Both the position numbers and the translations under genes were made by a program. From Myxococcales bacterium (GTDB lineage: Bacteria; Myxococcota; Polyangia; Polyangiales; Polyangiaceae), in the NCBI GenBank assembly GCA_020430865.1, contig JAGQIY010000711.1, forward strand, positions 1-7,839: a DNA stretch of 7,839 nt, read 5' to 3'. Below the pieces are notes generated by a model. It was not told where the DNA came from and ran no database searches. It saw nothing but the letters and a program-made list of their open reading frames with translations. Shown one piece after another: positions 1 through 6,491 of this stretch (position 1 is the first letter of the stretch; each line of letters begins with the position of its first letter).

Positions 1-948
1 CCAGATCTGGAAGCGCTCCTTGATGCGCTCCTTTGGTCCGACCAGGTTGAAGGTGTCGACCATCTCGTCGGTCACGGCCAGGATGGCCTCGTTGCGCTTC
101 CCAGCGAGGTAGAGGTCCTGGATCTGCTTGGCCTCGGCCTCGAAGCCGACCCGTGACACGTACTCGTTGTAGAAGTTCTTGTTCTTGGCGCCCATGCCGC
201 CGACGTAGAGCGCGAGGGTCATCTTCAGGGGCATGCGACAGGCGTCGAGATCGTCTCCGATGATCACCGCCACGGCGGGGGCGACGTCGAACCTGTCGAT
301 GCTCTTGCCGCCGCCGGCCTTGGCGAAGCCCTTCTGAAGGTTCTCCTCCACCACCTCGAAGCGCCCCGGATGCAGGCAGGTCATGAGCAAGCCGTCAGCG
401 ATTTCACCGGCTTGCGCCTGCGCCTTGGGTGCCATCGACCCCAGGTAGATGGGGATGTTGGGATTGCCGTGCAGAATACTCTTGAGCGGCTTGCCGAGGC
501 CCATCGCTCCCGGGCCCTTGTACGGCAGCTGGTAGATCTGTCCTTCGTAGGTCAGCGGCTCCTTGCGCTCGAGGATCTTGCGCACGATCTCCACGTACTC
601 GCGGGTCCAGGTCAGCGGCTTGTGGTAGGGCAGGCCATGCCAGCCCTCGACCACCTGGGGCCCTGAGGTGCCCAAACCCAGCAGGAAGCGACCGCCGGAC
701 AGCGCATCCAGGGTCATCGCGGTCATCGCCGTGTTCGCCGGGCTGCGCCCGGGCATCTGCATGATGCCGGTGCCGAGCTTGATCGTCTTGGTCTGAGCTG
801 CGATCCAGGCGAGGGGAGTGACGGCATCGCTACCCCACGCCTCGGCGCTCCAGACCGAGTGGTAGCCGAGGCGCTCGGCCTCCTGGATCAGCTCGATGTC
901 GATGTGGACGTTGGACGACGAGTAACCGAAGACGTAGCCGAGTCGCAT
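1..948 (-). CDS. LLM-class F420-dependent oxidoreductase, 3'-partial (316 residues visible)
   Basis: The frame is open from the ATG at 948 to the window edge; the C-terminus is missing. The protein is a luciferase-like TIM-barrel oxidoreductase, a family that binds flavin or deazaflavin F420 and moves hydride to or from a substrate in the cytoplasm. Visible support: the N-terminal strand MRLGYVFGY, the AERLGYHSVW helix-strand at residues 24-33, LGTGIMQMPGRSP at 58-70, the SGGRFLLGLGTSGP segment at 84-97, and IPIYLGSMAPKA at 165-176 followed by ADGLL. These are hallmarks of the actinobacterial-type F420 LLM group, whose members are about 340-350 aa, so roughly 30 residues are probably lost. 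It lies 57 bp after the thiolase on the same strand, which suggests one transcript. No strong Shine-Dalgarno is visible before the ATG. The substrate is unknown; F420 rather than FMN is inferred from family resemblance only. Confidence 0.9.
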   Translation of the reverse strand, partial: MRLGYVFGYSSSNVHIDIELIQEAERLGYHSVWSAEAWGSDAVTPLAWIAAQTKTIKLGTGIMQMPGRSPANTAMTAMTLDALSGGRFLLGLGTSGPQVVEGWHGLPYHKPLTWTREYVEIVRKILERKEPLTYEGQIYQLPYKGPGAMGLGKPLKSILHGNPNIPIYLGSMAPKAQAQAGEIADGLLMTCLHPGRFEVVEENLQKGFAKAGGGKSIDRFDVAPAVAVIIGDDLDACRMPLKMTLALYVGGMGAKNKNFYNEYVSRVGFEAEAKQIQDLYLAGKRNEAILAVTDEMVDTFNLVGPKERIKERFQIW

Positions 949-1005
949 GAGCCGACTCTACGGCGGATCCGTCCCGAGCGACACCTCAGAGCGTCGACGG
1001 CGCAC

Positions 1006-2211
1006 TCACAGGCGCTCGATGATCATCGCCATCCCCTGACCGCCACCGACGCACATCGTCTCGAGCCCGAAGCGCTTGTCGTGAGCTTCCAGGTTGTTCA
1101 GCAGCGTGGTCATGATGCGGGCCCCGGTCATGCCAAAAGGGTGCCCCAGGGCGATGGCGCCGCCAGCGACGTTCAGCTTTTCCCAGGGGATCCCCAGTTG
1201 TTTCGCAGAGGGGATCACCTGAGCGGCGAAGGCCTCGTTTATCTCCACGAGATCGATCTGGTCCATCGTCATGTTCGCGCGCTTCAGCGCCTGGCGGCTC
1301 GCCTCGATGGGGCCGAGGCCCATGATCTCCGGGTTCAGGCTACTGACGCCGCTCGAGACGATGCGGGCCAGGGGCTCGAGGCCGAGCTCCTTGGCCCGGG
1401 TGTCGCTCATCACCACCACCGCCGCGGCACCGTCGTTCAGCGGGCATGCGTTGCCTGCCGTGATGCGTCCGTCGGGGCGGAACACCGGCTTGAGCCCCGC
1501 GAGCTTCTCCGCGGTGGTGCCGGGGCGAGGTCCGTCGTCCTTGCTCACGCTCTGACCGCCGTCGACGACGATCGGGGTGATCTCGCGGTCGAAATGCCCG
1601 TTCTCGACGTGCGCGACGGCGCGCTGTTGGCTCAACGCCGCGAACTCATCCATTTCCTCGCGGGAAACTCCTTCGGCTTCGGCGACGTTCTCTGCGGTCT
1701 GCCCCATTGCGATGTAGATGTCCGGGAGGCCGCTTGCTGGCGCCCAGCTGGGTTGACCGCCTTGACTGCGTTGATTCGAGCGCTCCATGGCGTCACTGAA
1801 CCTGGGGTTGATGCTGTTCTCCATGCCGTCGGCCTTGCCGATGCCAAAGCGGCTCACGGTCTCCACGCCAGCGGCGATGAACACGTCGCCTTCGCCGGCC
1901 GCGATGGCGTGGGCGGCCATCCGGATCGTCTGCAACGAGGACGAGCAGTAGCGATTCACGGTCACCCCCGGCGCGTTCAGCCCCGCCAGCACACTCGCTA
2001 CACGCGCGACGTTGTAGCCGGCTTCGCCCGCTGGCTGTCCGCAGCCCACGATCACGTCCTCGACGCTTTCGCGAGGAAGCGCCGGCACCTTCTCGAGCAC
2101 CGCGTTCAGGATGCTGGCGAGCAGGTCATCGGGACGACACGAAACCAAGGAGCCCTTGAACGCTCGTCCGATGGGGCTGCGGGTCGCGGCGACGATAACG
2201 GCTTGGGGCAT
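1006..2211 (-). CDS. Thiolase family protein (acetyl-CoA C-acyltransferase), complete, 401 aa
   Basis: Catalyses thiolytic cleavage of 3-ketoacyl-CoA, or the reverse Claisen condensation of acyl-CoAs, in the cytoplasm. All catalytic elements are present: the nucleophilic Cys89 in NRYCSSS, the NEAFA loop at 325-329, His357 in [10 protein letters not shown], and the acid/base Cys387 in CVGGGQGMA. The opening residues [17 protein letters not shown] and the [13 protein letters not shown] segment (251-263) also fit. The length of 401 aa is normal for the family. The start is set by an AGGAGA seven bases ahead of the ATG. The GHPFG form and the link to an F420 LLM oxidoreductase favour a degradative role (fatty acid, sterol or other acyl-CoA) over polyhydroxybutyrate synthesis, where phaB/phaC neighbours would be expected. 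The exact chain-length preference cannot be read from sequence. It is the first gene of a likely two-gene or longer minus-strand operon, transcribed divergently from the kinase. Confidence 0.95.
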   Translation of the reverse strand: MPQAVIVAATRSPIGRAFKGSLVSCRPDDLLASILNAVLEKVPALPRESVEDVIVGCGQPAGEAGYNVARVASVLAGLNAPGVTVNRYCSSSLQTIRMAAHAIAAGEGDVFIAAGVETVSRFGIGKADGMENSINPRFSDAMERSNQRSQGGQPSWAPASGLPDIYIAMGQTAENVAEAEGVSREEMDEFAALSQQRAVAHVENGHFDREITPIVVDGGQSVSKDDGPRPGTTAEKLAGLKPVFRPDGRITAGNACPLNDGAAAVVVMSDTRAKELGLEPLARIVSSGVSSLNPEIMGLGPIEASRQALKRANMTMDQIDLVEINEAFAAQVIPSAKQLGIPWEKLNVAGGAIALGHPFGMTGARIMTTLLNNLEAHDKRFGLETMCVGGGQGMAMIIERL

Positions 2212-2218
2212 CTGGGAT

Positions 2219-2224
2219 TCTCCT
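2219..2224 (-). promoter_or_regulatory. Ribosome binding site of the thiolase gene
   Basis: AGGAGA on the minus strand, seven bases before the ATG at 2211. It is a near-consensus Shine-Dalgarno and fixes the thiolase start. Confidence 0.75.
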
Positions 2225-2387
2225 GGTCAAGACGGCGACGCACCGGCACTCGGATGGAACTCGCTGGTCGCAGGGGACACACCCTATCCCGAGGCGGGTC
2301 CTTTCGCCACGATTGGTTCCGTGGGTATTCAACACTACAAGGGGCGAAACCTGCCGCTTTCCAGGCGTGGAAGGCGTTCCCTCGACG

Positions 2388-2405
2388 TGGGCACGGAGGC
2401 TGCAA
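2388..2405 (+). promoter_or_regulatory. Putative sigma-54 (-24/-12) promoter of the kinase gene
   Basis: GGGCACGGAGGCTGCA matches the sigma-54 consensus TGGCACG-N4-TTGCA at all but two defined positions. The invariant GG (2390-2391) and GC (2402-2403) are twelve bases apart as required. Transcription would start near 2414-2416, leaving a leader of about 50 bases before the kinase ATG. The rest of the divergent region (2212-2387) shows no clear sigma-70 promoter; it holds a 5-bp inverted repeat CCACG/CGTGG at 2307-2324 that could be an operator but is weak. No enhancer-binding-protein site was identified. If real, expression of the kinase would depend on an activator ATPase; sigma-54 activators are abundant in myxobacteria. 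Pattern match only. Confidence 0.42.
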
Positions 2406-2454
2406 AGGGCGTGGGTGTGTCAGGCGGCGCGCCCCGAGAGCGAGACGTCTGCTC

Positions 2455-2460
2455 AGGAGA
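2455..2460 (+). promoter_or_regulatory. Ribosome binding site that decides the kinase start
   Basis: AGGAGA five bases before the ATG at 2466. An in-frame TTG at 2313 would add 51 residues, but it lies upstream of the likely transcription start, has no Shine-Dalgarno, and encodes non-conserved sequence, so the ATG at 2466 is chosen. Confidence 0.75.
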
Positions 2461-2465
2461 ACACC

Positions 2466-4055
2466 ATGAATCAGCCCCTTGTGCTTCCTCCAATCGACGA
2501 GTCCAGTGACGAGACCCGCGTCGCGGAGACCCCCAGCATCACCAGTCAGCCCGTAGCGTCTGGTCCCACGAGTGACCGCCTGACGCCACCTGATGGATTC
2601 GAGCTCCTGCGCTGCGTGGGGCAGGGGGGCATGGGCAGCGTGTGGCAAGCCGAGCAGACGCTGCTGAATCGCCGCGTGGCGATCAAGTTCATCAAGCCGA
2701 CGCTGCCCGTCGAGCAGCTGAGCGAGCGCTTCGCCATCGAGGCGAGGGCCTGCGCTCGGCTGACTCACCCGGGAGTCGTGAGCGTGTACGACTTCGGCAA
2801 GGTTGGAGACTGTCCTTACCTGATCATGGAATGGCTGGACGGCCGCGGTCTCGAGGCATGGATCGCGGAGCGAGGACGTCTGACCGCGACCGAGACCGCC
2901 CGCCTGGGCGTGAACCTCGCGGATACGCTGCGCGCCGCGCACGCCGCCGACATCGTGCACCGCGACATCAAGCCCGGGAACATCGTGCTGGTGCCCACGG
3001 CTTCAGGGACCCAGCCGAAGATCGTGGACTTTGGCATCGCGAAGCTGAGCGCCAGCAGCGAACGGAAGCTCACCCGCATGGGGCAGCCCATCGGCTCTCC
3101 CGAGTACATGGCTCCCGAGCAGGTGATGGGCAGCGAGCACATCGACCAGCGCGCTGATGTCTGGGGTTTGTGCGCGACCTTGTACGAGTGTCTGACGGGG
3201 CTCAGCCCCTTCGCTGGCACCGATGACCGGCAGCTGTTCGAGGCCATCCTCGAGTGGCCCGTGGGCACTCCCGCTGGCTTTGGCGTGAAGGACGACGGGC
3301 TGTGGGAGATCCTGGAGCGCGGCCTGAAGAAGTCTCCCAAGGACCGCTGGCAGAGCATGGCAGAGCTCGGGGAGGCGCTCTCGCTGTGGCTGATCGAGCG
3401 TGGAGAAACGTCGGACATCGCCGGCCAGGCGCTGCAGAGGCGCTGGACCAAGCCGCCGATCGACGAGGACCAGGCTCCCGGCGACCTCGCCAAGCAGCTG
3501 CTCAGTCCACCGCCCCGATACCGAGGCTCGCTGTCGGACGCCGAGCCATTCCCGCTCTCTGCCGTGCGGAAGCGTCGTCGTCGCAAGCTGCGTGCGATGG
3601 TCGCCGTGCTGATGCTCGGTATCGTCGGCGGCTTCGGCTACTACCAGCGTCACACGCTGAAGCAGTTGCCCGACCGTGTGGAGCGGGAGCTCAGCGCCGC
3701 GGTGCCCGAAGCTCAGGCGGCGCCCGCCGACGGGGACCAGGCTCCGGCCGCGACCCTGGAGCCGACGTTCGCGCTCATCGAGCCCGAGCAGGCGCCGGTG
3801 CCGCCCCAGGACGCAGGCCCCGACTCCTATTTCGACGCTTCGCAGGAACCGCGAAAGCCCGTGAGTCGGGAAGTGGCGCTGCGCCAGGCGGCCCCTCGCG
3901 GCAAGTCGGCGACGGCCAGCGAGCCAGCCCCGCAAGAGACCGAGGAACCTCCAGCCGCAGCGACGCAGGTCGCCGCCGAGCCGGCGCGATCGGACTCGGA
4001 CATGCCCGAGGAGTATCGACTGGACGGTGTCTACGACGACAGCCTGGGCTTCTAG
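2466..4055 (+). CDS. Membrane-anchored Ser/Thr protein kinase (Hanks/PknB-type), 529 aa
   Basis: Phosphorylates Ser/Thr on partner proteins at the inner face of the cytoplasmic membrane. An approximately 45-residue Thr/Ser-rich N-terminus precedes the kinase domain (about 45-310): glycine loop GQGGMGSVW (52-60), ATP Lys74 in VAIK, helix-C Glu92, catalytic loop HRDIKPGN (165-172) with Asp167, metal-binding DFG (188-190), and APE (216-218). All catalytic residues are intact, and the HRD arginine suggests activation-loop phosphorylation; the P+1 segment reads GSPEYMAPE where GTPxYMAPE is usual. An Arg/Lys cluster (369-376) then leads into one hydrophobic helix (about 377-392), which predicts an inside-to-outside topology. 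The last ~130 residues are Pro/Ala/Glu-rich and low-complexity, ending in an acidic, Tyr-containing tail. No PASTA, TPR or other sensor domain is seen. Myxobacteria carry many such kinases. Target and ligand are unknown. Confidence 0.93.
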   Translation: MNQPLVLPPIDESSDETRVAETPSITSQPVASGPTSDRLTPPDGFELLRCVGQGGMGSVWQAEQTLLNRRVAIKFIKPTLPVEQLSERFAIEARACARLTHPGVVSVYDFGKVGDCPYLIMEWLDGRGLEAWIAERGRLTATETARLGVNLADTLRAAHAADIVHRDIKPGNIVLVPTASGTQPKIVDFGIAKLSASSERKLTRMGQPIGSPEYMAPEQVMGSEHIDQRADVWGLCATLYECLTGLSPFAGTDDRQLFEAILEWPVGTPAGFGVKDDGLWEILERGLKKSPKDRWQSMAELGEALSLWLIERGETSDIAGQALQRRWTKPPIDEDQAPGDLAKQLLSPPPRYRGSLSDAEPFPLSAVRKRRRRKLRAMVAVLMLGIVGGFGYYQRHTLKQLPDRVERELSAAVPEAQAAPADGDQAPAATLEPTFALIEPEQAPVPPQDAGPDSYFDASQEPRKPVSREVALRQAAPRGKSATASEPAPQETEEPPAAATQVAAEPARSDSDMPEEYRLDGVYDDSLGF

Positions 4056-4066
4056 CGTCCTCCGAG

Positions 4067-4088
4067 TTCAGTTTCCTTGAGGAATGAA
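4067..4088. terminator. Possible shared hairpin between convergent genes
   Basis: TTCA-gt-TTCC-ttga-GGAA-TGAA can fold into an 8-bp stem with a two-base bulge and a four-base loop. It sits between the stop of the kinase (4055) and the stop of the convergent lipoprotein gene (4098), where a bidirectional terminator would be expected. There is no proper U-tract on either side and the stem is AT-rich, so it would be a weak intrinsic terminator at best. Confidence 0.3.
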
Positions 4089-4097
4089 TTGTGCGAC

Positions 4098-4331
4098 CTA
4101 CTCGCAGCAGTAGAAGAAGCGGTGGACGTTGTCCATCGGCGGACCGCCATCGGGGTCGATGACGGTTTCGTTGGTCCGGATCTGGTCGCAGCTGCTGAAC
4201 TTGGGAGGCTGGTCGTAGGCCTTGGGGTGACTCGGCGGGCAGAGCCCGTCAGCGCCGGCGTTGCGCTCGCCGCAGCTCGGGAGGAGCAGCAGCGTTCCTA
4301 ACCCCCAGACAACCATCCCCCGACGTCGCAT
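4098..4331 (-). CDS. Small cysteine-rich lipoprotein, 77 aa, function unknown
   Basis: Not a recognised family. The N-terminus is a clear lipoprotein signal peptide: MRRRGM, a hydrophobic core VVWGLGTLLLL, then the lipobox LPSC with the lipidated Cys at residue 20. Residue 21 is Gly, not Asp, so outer-membrane delivery would be expected if classical Lol sorting applies. The mature part is only 57 residues after the cysteine, polar and Pro-rich, with further cysteines at 31, 48, 75 and 76 and a terminal aromatic FFYCCE. The spacing allows two disulfides in the periplasm. It starts 45 bases after the aldehyde dehydrogenase stop on the same strand, so it may be read on the same transcript, although no functional link is apparent. 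Only weak Shine-Dalgarno sequence precedes the ATG; Met6, after a GGGGG run, is an alternative start. The call rests mainly on the signal peptide. Confidence 0.7.
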   Translation of the reverse strand: MRRRGMVVWGLGTLLLLPSCGERNAGADGLCPPSHPKAYDQPPKFSSCDQIRTNETVIDPDGGPPMDNVHRFFYCCE

Positions 4332-4376
4332 CAGGCTCGAGGGTAGGGGGCGAGGCGCGCCGGGATCAATGGCGCT

Positions 4377-5906
4377 CTACTGCATGAGTCGGCGCAGGAC
4401 TTTTCCGAACGCAAACTCGATGGTCTTTTCCAGGCTCTTGGTGGTGCGCTCGGTCAGCGGGTACCAGATCTCTTCCTTGTCGAGCTTCCAGCGATCCAGG
4501 ACGATGGGCTTCGCGTGACAGAAGCCGCGGAGCGCGCGGCTGCCGCCGTGGACCTGCCCCAGACCACTCGATTTGAGGCCTCCGAAGGGCGCCTCGGGAA
4601 TACCGTAGATCACCGCCGCGTCGTTCTGCATCACCGAGCCCGCGCGCAGGCGCCTCGCGATGCGGATCGCCTTCTCCTCGTCGGTGGTGAACACGCTCGC
4701 GCTGAGTCCGTAGTCGCTGTCGTTGGCTGCGGCGATGGCGGCCTCCTCGTCGGGCACCACCATCACGCAGAGCACGGGCCCGAACGTTTCCTCGCGCATC
4801 ACCGCCATGTCGTGGGTGACGTTCGTGAGCAACGTCGGCGCGTAGCACAGGCCGTCTCCGGTGCGCCTTCCGCCCACCAGCAGGCGCGCGCCCTGGCTCA
4901 CCGCGTCGTCGACGTGGCGCTCGATGATCTCGAGCTGCCGGTCCCAGAAGACGCTACCGATCTCCTTGTCGTCTCCGGGGCCCACGCGCACCGCGCGCAC
5001 CTTCTCCTCGACCAGCTTCAGGAACTCATCGGCGACGCGCTCGACCACGTAGACCCGCTCGACGCCCAGGCAGACCTGGCCGGTGTTGAACATCGAGAGG
5101 AACACCGCGCCGTTCGCCGCGCGCTCCAGATTGGCGTCGGCGCACACGATCATCGGGTCCTTGCCGCCGAGCTCCAGGGTGAAGGGCAGGAGCTGTTCCG
5201 CGCACGCGGCGGCGATCTTCTTGCCGGTGCGCACGCTGCCGGTGAACGCGATCTTGTCGACGCCAGCCTGCACCAGCGCAGCTCCGGTCTCCCCGTCGCC
5301 GTGGAGCACCTGCAGGACGTCTCTCGGTACGCCCGCTTCCCAAAGGATACGCGCCGCCCACTCACCAGCGCGCGGAGTGACCTCGCTGGGCTTCAAGAGC
5401 ACGGCGTTGCCCGCGAGCAGTGCCTGCACTGTCGGGTCCGTACTGAGCACGAACGGGCCGTTCCAGGGCGTGATCACCCCCACGACCCCGAGCGGCTCGT
5501 AGACGACGCGCAGCTTCTTCAGTGGCTTGAGGAAGCCGTGCAGCCCGACCTTCTCGTCGGCTAGATCCTTCTGCGCGCGGCCACACCAGTAGTTGATGAA
5601 GTCGCAGCTCGAGATGATCTCGATGCTCAATGCGTCGACCCGTGTCTTGCCCGTTTCCGCGCGGACCGTGGCGATGACCTCCTCCTGGCGGGACATCAAG
5701 ACGTCGAGCGCTCGGTGCACGATCCGCTTGCGCTCGGCGACGCCCAGCGCGGCCCAGGCTGGCTGAGCCTCCCGAGCGCGCTTGACCGCGGCCCCCACCT
5801 CAGCCTTGGAGGTCACCTCGATGGCATCGATCGCCTCACCGCTCAGCGGATTCTTGATCCTCAGACGCCGCGCGCCGTTCGCTTCCAGAGCCTCTACGAT
5901 CGCCAT
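4377..5906 (-). CDS. NAD(P)-dependent aldehyde dehydrogenase, 509 aa
   Basis: Oxidises an aldehyde to the carboxylate with NAD(P)+ in the cytoplasm. The catalytic set is complete: Asn149 in TPWNG, cofactor-binding Lys172 in LKPSE, FTGS (221-224) of the Rossmann domain, general base Glu245 in LELGGKDP, nucleophile Cys279 in NTGQVCLG, and Glu373/Phe375 in EETFGP. FGGLKSSGLG (441-450) is also typical. After the normal end of the fold there is an extension of about 40 residues containing WYPLTERTTKS and ending in a basic, amphipathic helix; such tails occur in ALDH groups acting on long-chain or carotenoid-type aldehydes and may aid membrane association (inference). Lys172 does not by itself separate NAD from NADP preference. 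The ATG at 5906 is the only reasonable start; no strong Shine-Dalgarno precedes it. Its pairing with the thiolase and F420 oxidoreductase nearby fits lipid or hydrophobic-substrate catabolism, but the kinase separates them. Confidence 0.94.
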   Translation of the reverse strand: MAIVEALEANGARRLRIKNPLSGEAIDAIEVTSKAEVGAAVKRAREAQPAWAALGVAERKRIVHRALDVLMSRQEEVIATVRAETGKTRVDALSIEIISSCDFINYWCGRAQKDLADEKVGLHGFLKPLKKLRVVYEPLGVVGVITPWNGPFVLSTDPTVQALLAGNAVLLKPSEVTPRAGEWAARILWEAGVPRDVLQVLHGDGETGAALVQAGVDKIAFTGSVRTGKKIAAACAEQLLPFTLELGGKDPMIVCADANLERAANGAVFLSMFNTGQVCLGVERVYVVERVADEFLKLVEEKVRAVRVGPGDDKEIGSVFWDRQLEIIERHVDDAVSQGARLLVGGRRTGDGLCYAPTLLTNVTHDMAVMREETFGPVLCVMVVPDEEAAIAAANDSDYGLSASVFTTDEEKAIRIARRLRAGSVMQNDAAVIYGIPEAPFGGLKSSGLGQVHGGSRALRGFCHAKPIVLDRWKLDKEEIWYPLTERTTKSLEKTIEFAFGKVLRRLMQ

Positions 5907-6194
5907 GCGGGGAGCGTAGTCATCGGCACCCAGGTTCCCCAGCGAAGACTGGGATCCCGATGGTACTCTGTGCGCGCTATCGCGCGGAAACGAGGTCCCG
6001 GAATTCCGTTGTCACTGGAACATGGTTCTTCAGCAACTAGAGTTGGCTTGACCCGAAACTTCCAGCAGGGACTGGACGGTTGTTCAACGACGGCGAGATT
6101 TCACAGAGTTTCTGGTTGCCGAAAGGGTGTTCTTGCCTAACGATCCCTTGCCAACGGCCGTTCATTGGCGCAGAACCTGCATCCTTCGACCCCT
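5907..6194. other. Low-GC intergenic region with palindromes, no gene seen
   Basis: This 288-base spacer separates the aldehyde dehydrogenase start from the rightward small ORF. From about 6000 the GC content falls (28 of 60 bases in 6001-6060) compared with about 70% in the flanking dehydrogenase gene. It contains a perfect 10-bp palindrome CGGAATTCCG (5999-6008), a hairpin GCGCG-ctat-CGCGC (5972-5985), and AACGGCCGTT (6153-6162) nested in GCCAA...TTGGC (6150-6169). The first two lie where a promoter or operator for the leftward dehydrogenase would be. No convincing -35/-10 pair, tRNA, direct repeats or intact reading frame were found. A weak TTGCCG/TAACGA pair near 6117-6144 could serve the small ORF. 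Confidence 0.5.
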
Positions 6195-6491
6195 ATGAAA
6201 GTCTGGACCAACGGTAGCGATTTCGTGCTGGCCACCTGCAGAACGGAAGTTCGGCAGGCGATGGACCGTGCGTGGCGCGTCACGGGTCATTCCACCGAAG
6301 GATGGGAGTGTGTCGATGACGACGCGTTGATCCCTGTCTACTCGCCCGTCCTCGGTGGTTTGCTGACCGTTCCTGCTGGTAGGTTGACTGGAGCTAGCCT
6401 CGCGAAGCAGGGATCTCCCAGAACTGACGAACGTGCAGATCATACCACCTGCCCAGTCTATCTTGGGCCGCGTCGAGGCTTCTCTTCTTGA
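6195..6491 (+). CDS. Hypothetical protein, 98 aa, possibly with a disrupted 3' end
   Basis: Function not recognised. The frame starts MKVWTNGSDFVLA and continues through an Arg/Trp-containing helix-like stretch to GWECVDDDALIPVY (about 46-59). Up to about residue 70 the codons mostly end in G or C and the sequence looks protein-like: alternating hydrophobics, several Trp, an acidic DDD. After that (from about 6400) the composition turns to Gly/Ser/Thr/Arg-rich, non-descript sequence, and the ORF lies antisense over the last 98 bases of the convergent nuclease gene. A natural gene may therefore have ended near 6400, with its stop lost by a rearrangement. The ATG at 6195 has no good Shine-Dalgarno; a TTG at 6165 in frame is possible. 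The opening resembles small uncharacterised myxobacterial proteins beginning with a similar WTNG strand, but this is an impression, not a verified match. Confidence 0.45.
   Translation: MKVWTNGSDFVLATCRTEVRQAMDRAWRVTGHSTEGWECVDDDALIPVYSPVLGGLLTVPAGRLTGASLAKQGSPRTDERADHTTCPVYLGPRRGFSS

Noticed and set aside
2313..2465. 51-residue N-terminal extension of the kinase from a TTG
   Set aside because: No Shine-Dalgarno at the TTG, it spans the putative promoter, and a strong AGGAGA stands before the ATG at 2466.
859..2469. Long plus-strand open frame (536 codons) opposite the thiolase
   Set aside because: It is antisense to a thiolase with every catalytic motif, and its product is rich in His/Arg/Asp with no recognisable motif; it is a by-product of GC-rich codon use.
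2106..2960. 284-codon minus-strand frame spanning the thiolase start, the intergenic region and the kinase start
   Set aside because: Overlaps two well-supported genes and the divergent promoter region; no protein-like motifs.
3003..3935. 310-codon minus-strand frame opposite the kinase
   Set aside because: Lies fully inside the kinase gene and has the low-complexity composition of a reverse-frame shadow.
4515..5564. 349-codon plus-strand frame opposite the aldehyde dehydrogenase
   Set aside because: Shadow of the dehydrogenase gene; composition is His/Arg/Ala-biased without domain features.
6135..6141. GCCTAAC, resembling one core of an integron attC site next to a small unknown ORF
   Set aside because: No matching GTTAGGC-type partner at suitable distance was found; the nearest GTT-containing heptamer (GTTCGGC, near 6249) breaks the consensus and no folded attC arms are evident.
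6162..6443. 93-codon minus-strand frame downstream of the nuclease gene
   Set aside because: Overlaps both the nuclease gene end and the better-looking plus-strand small ORF; its product is Arg/Ser-rich without features.
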